DNA from: Croceitalea sp947503285
GTDB taxonomy: Bacteria > Bacteroidota > Bacteroidia > Flavobacteriales > Flavobacteriaceae
Direction of reading: 5' to 3'
Assembly (NCBI RefSeq): GCF_036985505.1
Contig: NZ_BTGQ01000001.1
Span: 496,001 to 560,000 of the forward strand
Length of the DNA stretch: 64,000 bases
Part shown: positions 33,903-40,232 of the stretch, one piece after another
Position numbering within the stretch: position 1 is the first letter of the stretch
Layout: the number at the start of each line of letters is the position of its first letter
Made by a program: the position numbers and the translations under genes
The notes under the pieces: generated by a model
Told to the model about the DNA's origin: nothing
Seen by the model: only the letters and a program-made list of their open reading frames with translations
Database searches by the model: none

Positions 33903-34070
33903 TTAGTCGAGAACTCCTTCAAAATGACACACATTATTTTTGATAATACTTTTTAATTGTACCAAAGACTTCTTGGTTCTACTTCTAAAACGGACGCAAT
34001 CATACCCAAAATCTAAAATGGTCTTACGTTTACGCTCTAGATAACTATGTTCTTGTGACGCTCTTTCCAT
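33903..34070 (-). CDS. Small basic protein (55 residues) within the DNA repair operon
   Basis: An uninterrupted 56-codon frame from the ATG at 34068-34070 to TAA at 33903-33905. It begins MERASQEHSYLERKRKTILDF... and ends ...NNVCHFEGVLD: strongly basic, one hydrophobic patch, two Cys. The start lies 2 bp after the stop of the radical-SAM gene and the stop 58 bp before the TIGR03915 gene, all on one strand. The tight spacing argues for translation. I do not recognise the family; with its basic charge a nucleic-acid-binding accessory role is a guess. Confidence 0.6.
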   Translation of the reverse strand: MERASQEHSYLERKRKTILDFGYDCVRFRSRTKKSLVQLKSIIKNNVCHFEGVLD

Positions 34071-34072
34071 AA

Positions 34073-35335
34073 TTAGTTAAATAATGATAATTGTTGATGG
34101 TATTGATTTTTATACTTGCTTGTCGATGATTGTAAAATCATGCCTTTAATTTTATTTGCATCCAAATCACGACTTTCCCAATTTCGCGAATCACATACCA
34201 TGAAATATTTTGCACGGTTAAGGGCAACCCCGATTTTCTTTAGGTGCTCCCAATTCAATTTTCGAAACTTACGTGCCTTTAAGATCCTTGTCACCGATTG
34301 TATTCCCAACCCAGGCACCCTTGCCAACATACGTTTATCGGCCTTATTGATATCTATCGGAAAATAATGCATGTTTCGCAAGGCCCATGAAAGTTTTGGG
34401 TCTACATCGATATCCAGATTCGGATGGTCATCATTGACGATTTCATTAACGGCAAATCCATAGAAACGCAATAGCCAATCGCTTTGATATAAGCGATTTT
34501 CCCTAAGCATGGGCACTTGCGAACCCATCGAGGGCAAACGGCTATCTTCGGTTACAGGCACATAGCCTGAATAATACACCCGTTTCATTTGATACTTTTT
34601 GTAATAGTACGTAGCCGAATACATGATATCTTTATCACTTTCGCCTGTTGCCCCGATGATCATTTGGGTACTTTGTCCGGCCGGGGCATATTTGGGCGTA
34701 CTTTTAATGAGCTTACGTTCATTTTTATAGCGTATCAGCTCATTTTTTACTTTCAACATTGGTTTGGTAAAGTCTTCATGTTTTTTGTCTGGGGCCAATA
34801 ATTGAAGACCGGATATGGTGGGGACTTCTATGTTGATCGACAAACGATCGGCATACAATCCGGCCTCATACATTAATTCATCACTACAGCCCGGAATGGA
34901 TTTTAAATGGATATATCCGTTGAACCGTTCTTCTTCACGTAGTTTTTTAGCTACCGCAATCAGGCGTTCCATAGTATAATCAGGGCTTTTAAAGATTCCC
35001 GAACTCAAAAAAAGACCTTCAATATAATTGCGACGATAGAAATTAATGGTCAAGTCAACCACTTCCTGGATCTTAAAAGCCGCCCGTTTTACATCATTAC
35101 TCTTACGGGTAACACAATAGGCGCAGTCAAAAATGCAATGATTGGTCATCAAGATCTTTAATAACGAGACGCAACGGCCATCTTCAGTATAGCTATGGCA
35201 AATACCCATTCGAGAGGCGTTACCCAAACCCTTATTTTGGTTTTTACGGTCACTGCCACTACTGGCGCAGGAAACATCATACTTGGCAGCGTCAGCGAGA
35301 ATATTGAGTTTTTCTTTTACACGTTCGAAATCCAT
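34073..35335 (-). CDS. TIGR03916 putative DNA modification/repair radical SAM protein
   Basis: 420 residues from the ATG at 35335; the frame extends six codons to a TTG at 35353 that sits inside an operator palindrome. The 4Fe-4S/SAM motif is C67-IFD-C71-AY-C74. A TIM-barrel part follows (GLFLSSGIFKSPDYTMERLI, IHLKSIPGC), and a C-terminal helix-hairpin-helix (INKADKRMLARVPGLGIQSVTRIL) should contact DNA. The fold is related to spore photoproduct lyase. It heads a three-gene operon and is divergent from the membrane protein/XRE-S24 unit, with four palindromes in between. DNA repair is inferred from HhH and family context. Confidence 0.9.
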   Translation of the reverse strand: MDFERVKEKLNILADAAKYDVSCASSGSDRKNQNKGLGNASRMGICHSYTEDGRCVSLLKILMTNHCIFDCAYCVTRKSNDVKRAAFKIQEVVDLTINFYRRNYIEGLFLSSGIFKSPDYTMERLIAVAKKLREEERFNGYIHLKSIPGCSDELMYEAGLYADRLSINIEVPTISGLQLLAPDKKHEDFTKPMLKVKNELIRYKNERKLIKSTPKYAPAGQSTQMIIGATGESDKDIMYSATYYYKKYQMKRVYYSGYVPVTEDSRLPSMGSQVPMLRENRLYQSDWLLRFYGFAVNEIVNDDHPNLDIDVDPKLSWALRNMHYFPIDINKADKRMLARVPGLGIQSVTRILKARKFRKLNWEHLKKIGVALNRAKYFMVCDSRNWESRDLDANKIKGMILQSSTSKYKNQYHQQLSLFN

Positions 35336-35338
35336 ATC

Positions 35339-35417
35339 TTGGAAATAATCCAATCAAAAATATGGAAATAATCCAAATAATGGAATTATTCCATAAATTA
35401 TTTTGGAAATAATCCAA
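35339..35417. promoter_or_regulatory. Cluster of four 15-bp operator palindromes in a divergent promoter
   Basis: TTGGAAATAATCCAA at 35339-35353 and 35403-35417, ATGGAAATAATCCAA at 35362-35376, and the perfect palindrome ATGGAATTATTCCAT at 35380-35394. Centres are 23, 18 and 23 bp apart, a mirror-symmetric layout. Copy 1 begins 4 bp upstream of the radical-SAM ATG; copy 4 covers the -33 region of the rightward promoter. The XRE-S24 protein at 36052 is the natural candidate ligand, though binding is inferred. Confidence 0.8.
35355..35362 (-). promoter_or_regulatory. -10 box TATTTTTG for the radical-SAM operon
   Basis: The minus strand reads TATTTTTG (TAnnTTTG), lying between operator copies 1 and 2 and 19 bp before the ATG at 35335. 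A repressor on the palindromes would block it directly. Confidence 0.5.
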
Positions 35418-35423
35418 ATTACC

Positions 35424-35431
35424 TATATTTG
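35424..35431 (+). promoter_or_regulatory. -10 box TATATTTG for the 35448 gene
   Basis: TATATTTG with a TTG at 35403-35405 (18-bp spacer), matching the Bacteroidota -33/-10 layout. The -33 TTG is the first three bases of operator copy 4. The ATG at 35448 follows after 16 bp. Confidence 0.6.
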
Positions 35432-35447
35432 AAACAGTTTACTTTAT

Positions 35448-36002
35448 ATGTCTAGTAATTTTTTTATAGGGATGTGGCTTAGTATTCTAATCTTTATTCT
35501 AGTCTCACTTTCTATCTGGGGTGTTTTCTACATTGAGAGTATAGATTCGAAAATTGCCATATTTGGTATTGTAGCATTAATTGTTGCTGCTTTTACTTCC
35601 GTTATGACTGTAAATATTAATAATAAGAAGGTCCGTGAAAGGGAATATGAACTTCATATATTAAAGGAAAAACAAAAGGTTTGTGAGCATTTTTATAATT
35701 CATTTTTCGAGATTTTCAAGAATATTAAGAACAACAGGAATGGGCTTTCCAAGACAGCTATTGATGAAATGGCACTTTTTAAAAAGGGTTTAATGAATTG
35801 GGGAAGTGAAGAATTAATTAAAAAGTTTATCGATTATGAGAACTATAATGCTATCCATGAAAAAAACTCCAAAGTATTTCTGAATAATGCTAATGTATTT
35901 CTCAAGGAAATGAGAAAAGAACTTGGTTTTAAAGATTCTAGAGATTTAAGTCTAATGACTGTTTTATTGACTGCTGATGCAAGAATAGAACTTGGTCAGT
36001 AA
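35448..36002 (+). CDS. Hypothetical two-TM membrane protein
   Basis: 184 residues, not recognised. Two hydrophobic helices (about 6-27 WLSILIFILVSLSIWGVFYI and 36-56 IAIFGIVALIVAAFTSVMTV) precede a basic, coiled-coil-like cytoplasmic domain (NNKKVREREYELHILKEKQKV...). Base composition is more AT-rich than the neighbours. Its promoter overlaps operator copy 4, and the XRE-S24 gene follows 49 bp downstream across a hairpin, so it may be under the same control as the DNA repair operon. It could be a damage-inducible membrane effector; that is speculation. Confidence 0.65.
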   Translation: MSSNFFIGMWLSILIFILVSLSIWGVFYIESIDSKIAIFGIVALIVAAFTSVMTVNINNKKVREREYELHILKEKQKVCEHFYNSFFEIFKNIKNNRNGLSKTAIDEMALFKKGLMNWGSEELIKKFIDYENYNAIHEKNSKVFLNNANVFLKEMRKELGFKDSRDLSLMTVLLTADARIELGQ

Positions 36003-36008
36003 AAATAA

Positions 36009-36036
36009 CTGGATTCCCGCCTTCGCGGGAATGACA
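36009..36036. repeat. Dispersed hairpin repeat (dRS3/VIPAKAGIQ type)
   Basis: The 8-bp stem ATTCCCGC (36013-36020) pairs with GCGGGAAT (36025-36032) around CTTC, flanked by CTGG and GACA. The minus strand encodes the artefact peptide VIPAKAGIQ seen in many unrelated genomes. It is a mobile palindromic unit between the membrane protein and XRE-S24 genes. It may attenuate read-through into the regulator gene. Confidence 0.75.
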
Positions 36037-36051
36037 AAAAGATTTTGATAT

Positions 36052-36807
36052 ATGGAAAATGAATTGACCTTAAAGCGTTTTATAGAAATTCGAAGGGATT
36101 TGGGGTACACCCAAGTAGAGTTTGCCAAACTTCTTGGTATTTCGAATACCACCGCCGATATCGAACGTGGTCGCACGAAACTTTCAGGTAAGGTCGTTGC
36201 AGAGTTACTACGTCAATTTAAGATCAATCCTATCTGGTTGTTCGGTGAGAACGCTTCCAAATATCTCGAAACATCACACACGAGCGTAATTCCGAAAGTG
36301 GTCACGGTCGACAGTTCAGACCAAGACAATATGGTATTGGTAAATGCCAAGGCCGCCGCTGGATACCCACAAAATATAGCAGACACCAGTTGGTATCAAC
36401 AATTGCCGGCATTTGATATGCCCATACCGGAATTTAGAAATGCCACCTATCGTGGTTTTCAAGTAGAAGGGGATAGTATGTTACCCAATCTCCATCCTGG
36501 CGAATGGGTACTCGCAAGGGCCATAGAGCATATTGACCATGTAAGTGCAAATAAAATGTATGTTGTCGTCTTACAAGATTCCATAATGGTCAAGAAGATT
36601 GAGAAAAGACCCAATTCCAATAACATTACCCTGGTCTCGTTAAATGAGACTTATCCCCCGTACGATATCAAACCTTTTCAGATTCAAGAAATATGGGAAG
36701 TGAGCAGTAAATTAACCTTTAATGTCGATGCCACTTCGGACCGAGGGTTGTTACGACAACTACAAGAGTCGATGGAAGAACTGAAAAGACAAGTAGGGCA
36801 ACGTTAG
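36052..36807 (+). CDS. XRE-S24 (LexA-like) transcriptional regulator
   Basis: 251 residues. HTH_XRE at about 6-65 (FIEIRRDLGYTQVEFAKLLGISNTTADIERGRTKLS). The S24 peptidase domain has nucleophile S142 in VEGDSMLPN, general base K181 in MVKKIEKR, and a LexA-type cleavage bond A103-G104 in KAAAGYP. All parts needed for self-cleavage are present. The C-terminal 30 residues are a short coiled coil. In Bacteroidota lacking classical LexA such proteins are the best candidates for damage-responsive repressors. No obvious promoter of its own, so it may be cotranscribed with the membrane protein. Confidence 0.9.
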   Translation: MENELTLKRFIEIRRDLGYTQVEFAKLLGISNTTADIERGRTKLSGKVVAELLRQFKINPIWLFGENASKYLETSHTSVIPKVVTVDSSDQDNMVLVNAKAAAGYPQNIADTSWYQQLPAFDMPIPEFRNATYRGFQVEGDSMLPNLHPGEWVLARAIEHIDHVSANKMYVVVLQDSIMVKKIEKRPNSNNITLVSLNETYPPYDIKPFQIQEIWEVSSKLTFNVDATSDRGLLRQLQESMEELKRQVGQR

Positions 36808-36855
36808 CATTTAGGGTTTTCGATTATCTTTAGGTCGTTAACCAACCCTACTAAT

Positions 36856-37929
36856 ATGAAACGACGTTATTTCGTTTTACTTTTTTTTCTCATTTTCAAT
36901 GCTTTATCCGCCCAAGAAACCAAAGATACCTTAATCGTGGGCTATACCCCTGCGGCACCTTTTATTATTCAAGAAAATGGATTTTTAGAGGGTATTAATG
37001 TATGGCTTTGGAAAAGGGTTGCTGAAGATTTGGACCTGAATTATAAAATGGTTCAAATGGATTTTGCCAACATGTTGGATTCGTTAAAACTTGGGGCGAT
37101 CGATGTCTCTATCAATCCCCTGACCATTACCGGGGAACGCAGTAAAACAATGGAGTTTACCCATTCTTTTTATGCCTCACATTCAACGATAGCAATCGCC
37201 CAGAAATCGTCTTTTCAAAAAGTCAAACAATTTTTAGGGTCTTTTTTCCATATCAATTTTTTAAGGGGCTTTTTACTTTTATTGGTATTGCTGTTATTTT
37301 TTGGCAGTCTTGCATGGCTTACGGAAAGAAAGGGGAATCCAGAGGAATTCAGACCTGGATTAAAAGGGATTTGGGATGGTCTTTGGTGGTCGATAGTGAC
37401 CCTAACCACAGTCGGTTACGGTGATAAGGCCCCAAAAACCCGTTCTGGCAAGGTGATAGCATTCGGACTCATGCTCAGTGGGTTGTTGTTCGTCTCAGGT
37501 TTAACGGCAAGTATTGCTTCAAGTTTGACCGTGAACCAATTGGAGAGTAGCTCAGACGATTTGAATTCCTTCAAAAAAAAGAGGGTAGGTACGGTCAAAA
37601 TCTCGGAAGCTGACGCTTTTTTGAAAAGTCATTTTTTTAGGGATGTTTCTTTGTATAAAGGACTTGTGCCCGGTCTTCAAGATCTAAGTAAGCATAAAAT
37701 CGATGCTTTTATCTACGATGAACCAATTTTACAATACCGTATTCGAAAAGATCCTTCATTGCGTAAAGTGGAACTTTTGCCGATGAAGTTCGACGTGCAA
37801 TTTTATGCCTTCGGAATCAGAAAAGATTCCATGCTCTTAGAACAGGTTATCTCACAACGTATTCTTGAGATTATGGAAACACAGGAATGGGGAATCGTAC
37901 TATCTGAATATGGCTTAACGGAATTATAG
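36856..37929 (+). CDS. Prokaryotic ionotropic glutamate receptor-like channel
   Basis: 357 residues with the full GluR0 architecture. Signal peptide MKRRYFVLLFFLIFNALSAQ; periplasmic SBP lobe 1 (DTLIVGYTPAAPFIIQENGFLEGINVWLW, LKLGAIDVSINPLTITGERS). TM1 is FLRGFLLLLVLLLFFGSLAWLT, then the pore loop with the potassium selectivity filter T185-VGYGD190, then TM2 (VIAFGLMLSGLLFVSGLTASIASSL). SBP lobe 2 follows (KRVGTVKISEADAFLKSHFF, IDAFIYDEPILQY). A ligand-gated K+ channel is expected; the ligand-binding Arg/Asp contacts cannot be assigned with certainty. Convergent with a GNAT gene, overlapping 6 bp. Confidence 0.9.
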   Translation: MKRRYFVLLFFLIFNALSAQETKDTLIVGYTPAAPFIIQENGFLEGINVWLWKRVAEDLDLNYKMVQMDFANMLDSLKLGAIDVSINPLTITGERSKTMEFTHSFYASHSTIAIAQKSSFQKVKQFLGSFFHINFLRGFLLLLVLLLFFGSLAWLTERKGNPEEFRPGLKGIWDGLWWSIVTLTTVGYGDKAPKTRSGKVIAFGLMLSGLLFVSGLTASIASSLTVNQLESSSDDLNSFKKKRVGTVKISEADAFLKSHFFRDVSLYKGLVPGLQDLSKHKIDAFIYDEPILQYRIRKDPSLRKVELLPMKFDVQFYAFGIRKDSMLLEQVISQRILEIMETQEWGIVLSEYGLTEL

Positions 37930-38436
37930 GTTTTTGATGAACACCAAAAGCGGTTCTTTTTCTAAATTGGGCCGTACCCTACGATGTTTTTTAAACCCCA
38001 ATTTGAGCAATAGGCCAATTGAGGCGAAGTTCTGAACCGTAGTTATTGCCATGATCGTTTTTACCTTCAATGTTGTATGCGCATACGAAAGTAGTATTTC
38101 AGATGCTTCTTTTACATATCCTTTTCTTTCAAATTCCGGGAGTATGGCAAATCCTAAATCCATATGATTCAAATACTCCCTTTTAAGAAAACCGCATATC
38201 CCGATTGGTTCACCACTGTGAACTAAAACTATTTTATAAAGTCCGAAACCATGGGTTTCATAATGGGCTATAATGGAACTTTTAAGGTATCCCTTGGCAT
38301 CAGCAACCGAATTGATGTCGCGATCTCCGATGAATTTAATCCACTTGGGGGTGTTCATCAATCCATACATGAAAAGTGCATCAGTCTGGGATAGTGGTGT
38401 GATTCGAATTCGGTTGTTCTGTAATTGAAATTTCAA
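37924..38436 (-). CDS. GNAT family N-acetyltransferase (RimJ/RimL type)
   Basis: 170 residues. Strand MKFQLQNNRIRITPLSQTDA, then GEPIGICGFLKREYLNHMDLGFAILPEFERKGYVKEAS with the acetyl-CoA pyrophosphate-binding Q/RxxGxA-like turn (ERKGYVKEA), and ASIGLLLKLGFKKHRR at the C-terminus. This is the RimJ/RimL-like ribosomal or small-molecule acetyltransferase pattern. Its last two codons overlap the end of the channel gene on the other strand. It is the distal gene of a minus-strand group. Substrate unknown. Confidence 0.88.
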   Translation of the reverse strand: MKFQLQNNRIRITPLSQTDALFMYGLMNTPKWIKFIGDRDINSVADAKGYLKSSIIAHYETHGFGLYKIVLVHSGEPIGICGFLKREYLNHMDLGFAILPEFERKGYVKEASEILLSYAHTTLKVKTIMAITTVQNFASIGLLLKLGFKKHRRVRPNLEKEPLLVFIKNL

Positions 38437-38448
38437 AAGTTGAATTGA

Positions 38449-39150
38449 CTAGTTATACCCCCGAACATCTCCCATACCAAGTGACATAGGGCCAAGGGAA
38501 TGTGATTTTGGTAAAAAAGCCCCACTTTCACTAACCATCCAGTCATCCCAACTAGCCTCCAATCCACCAATCGGAATTATCTGAACCCACATTTTATAGC
38601 TGTTGGGGAATCCGTTGGGATTCAATCGCCACAGATAACTATCCCCCGGAGTGCTACCTCCACTTTCATAAGTGACCAAAAGACCGTTCGTGCCATCTTC
38701 CAATACTACCAAGCTTCTTTTCGTGCCCTTGTCAAAAACCTTGTATGGTGCCACCAACCAAAAGGAATCATTATTAAAATAGTTAAGTGCCTTTTCAATA
38801 AGCTTTGCTTTTTTCGAGCCCATTATTTGAGTATCTTTTCGCAGCACCGTGCTCTGGGATGTATTGATTAAATTGAGGTGAACGGCATAGTCTTTCCAAC
38901 TAACCTTAACGCTACCCAGTTTCTTATCCCAGACATACTTGTTGGCACCACCTTGAAATGACCATTCCAAATACCGGGTATCTTCGTAGGCCTTATAATT
39001 CAATGCGGCAAGCATTTTTCGAGCCAATTCATCGGCTTCTTGACCTTGTCTACCCTTAGGTAAGGGTTCGTTTTTTATCCAGGCAAATACGACTAGAAAT
39101 ACGAGCACAAGACCCAAGAATACGCCAAGGTATTTTAAAAGCTTTTTCAT
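38449..39150 (-). CDS. Hypothetical anchored protein, flavobacterial
   Basis: 233 residues. N-terminal anchor MKKLLKYLGVFLGLVLVFLVVFAWI followed by the segment NEPLPKGRQGQEADELARKM and a compact beta-rich periplasmic domain with many Trp/Tyr (YLEWSFQGGANKYVWDK, SFWLVAPYKVFDKG, LWRLNPNGFPNSYKMWVQII). I know no function. The LPKGRQG stretch is encoded by a palindrome (39052-39067) and reads like an inserted element. 12 bp separate its stop from the GNAT start, so cotranscription is likely. Confidence 0.7.
   Translation of the reverse strand: MKKLLKYLGVFLGLVLVFLVVFAWIKNEPLPKGRQGQEADELARKMLAALNYKAYEDTRYLEWSFQGGANKYVWDKKLGSVKVSWKDYAVHLNLINTSQSTVLRKDTQIMGSKKAKLIEKALNYFNNDSFWLVAPYKVFDKGTKRSLVVLEDGTNGLLVTYESGGSTPGDSYLWRLNPNGFPNSYKMWVQIIPIGGLEASWDDWMVSESGAFLPKSHSLGPMSLGMGDVRGYN
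39052..39067. repeat. Palindrome inside a coding region (ACCCTTAGGTAAGGGT)
   Basis: Perfect 7-bp arms ACCCTTA (39052-39058) and TAAGGGT (39061-39067) around GG. It encodes part of the linker LPKGRQG just after the membrane anchor of the 38449 protein, where an in-frame insertion would be tolerated. Confidence 0.5.
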
Positions 39151-39210
39151 CCGACTACGTTTTAGTGATTAATTGCAATTGACACCGTTCAACATTTCGA
39201 AATACCTGTT

Positions 39211-40128
39211 TCATCTGAAATACCTTTCTTTTAACCTTTTTGCGAAATATTTGGCGGCTTCAGTATTCAAGCGAAACCAAAGCTCTGGCTCGAACAGTTC
39301 AAGCTCTGCCAGGACAATTTCCCCTGAATTATCCTCAAAAATATCCACTCGGGCATATAATGGTAGTTCTGGACAGGCCTTTATAACCTTTTCAGCAAAG
39401 GAAATCTCCCTTTGGTTTACCTTATATTCATGAACGGCACCTCCATAATCATCTTGAACCCTAAAATCACCCTTTTTGGCAGTTTTCAATACGGCATGGG
39501 TAAACCTTCCCTCAAAAAGCATCATGGAAACCTCACCTTTGGTAACGATATTCTTCTGAAATTCTTGGAGCATCAAAGCTTCTTGTGAAATCAAATCCTT
39601 AAAGGTTTGATTTAATTTTTCCCAGTTGGAATAATGAAATTTATAGGTGTGCCTCGCCCCGGCCGCAATGCAGGGCTTTAATACAAAAGTGTCCGTATTA
39701 AAACCATGGGAATCCTTAGCTTTTTGAATTGCTTGCAACAAATTAAGGTCTTCTTTGGGTTCCATAAAAAGGGTATTGGGTATAGCAATCCCTTTATTTT
39801 CCAAATCCCTTAAATAATGTTTGTCAATATTCCAATCAATAAGGTCTTTAGAATTTATGAAAGTGGTCTGTTTGGCGGTCTTTACAAACCAATTGGAAAA
39901 TGCATCTAAATGGTCAAAATAATCCCAAGTGGTTCTGAACAAGGCAAATTTTGTTGTATTCCAGTCAAAATCAACATCGTTCCATGCCACACGATTCACC
40001 TTGAGTCCTATCTCAGTAAGGGCGTCGAAGACCAATTTGTCTTCTAACATGATATTTGTATTATAGGTGTCGATTTTGGCCGGCGCGATATATTTCTGCT
40101 CCGTCAACAAGGTAATATCAAACCTCAT
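39211..40128 (-). CDS. ATP-grasp superfamily ligase-like protein
   Basis: 305 residues with an ATP-grasp order: ATP-binding strand TDTFVLKPCIAAGARHTYKF, hinge LMLQEFQKNIVTKGEVSMMLFEGRFTHAVLKTAKKGDFRVQDDYGGAVHEY, and the Mg-binding end VDIFEDNSGEIVLAELELFEPELWFRLN. It resembles the cycloserine-synthetase DcsG/glutathione-synthetase-like ATP-grasps, which join carboxylates to amines. Substrates are unknown. Start MRFDITLLTEQ is conserved-looking. The neighbouring gamma-glutamyltranspeptidase hints at a peptide or glutamyl compound, weakly. Confidence 0.8.
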   Translation of the reverse strand: MRFDITLLTEQKYIAPAKIDTYNTNIMLEDKLVFDALTEIGLKVNRVAWNDVDFDWNTTKFALFRTTWDYFDHLDAFSNWFVKTAKQTTFINSKDLIDWNIDKHYLRDLENKGIAIPNTLFMEPKEDLNLLQAIQKAKDSHGFNTDTFVLKPCIAAGARHTYKFHYSNWEKLNQTFKDLISQEALMLQEFQKNIVTKGEVSMMLFEGRFTHAVLKTAKKGDFRVQDDYGGAVHEYKVNQREISFAEKVIKACPELPLYARVDIFEDNSGEIVLAELELFEPELWFRLNTEAAKYFAKRLKERYFR

Positions 40129-40199
40129 ACTCCCTTTTTGAAATGTAATTCACAAAATTCCTTTTTTACATTGGATTGGTGTATTTCAATAGACTTTGA

Positions 40200-40232
40200 T
40201 GAATTTGAACTTAACATTTGAACTTGAATTTT
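40200..40232. repeat. TTGAACTT-type low-complexity tract
   Basis: GAATTTGAACTTAACATTTGAACTTGAATTTT in the spacer 3' of the ggt-like gene repeats the TTGAACTTGA theme seen (inverted) in the 5024-5123 array and at 57605-57647. Non-coding. Confidence 0.5.
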
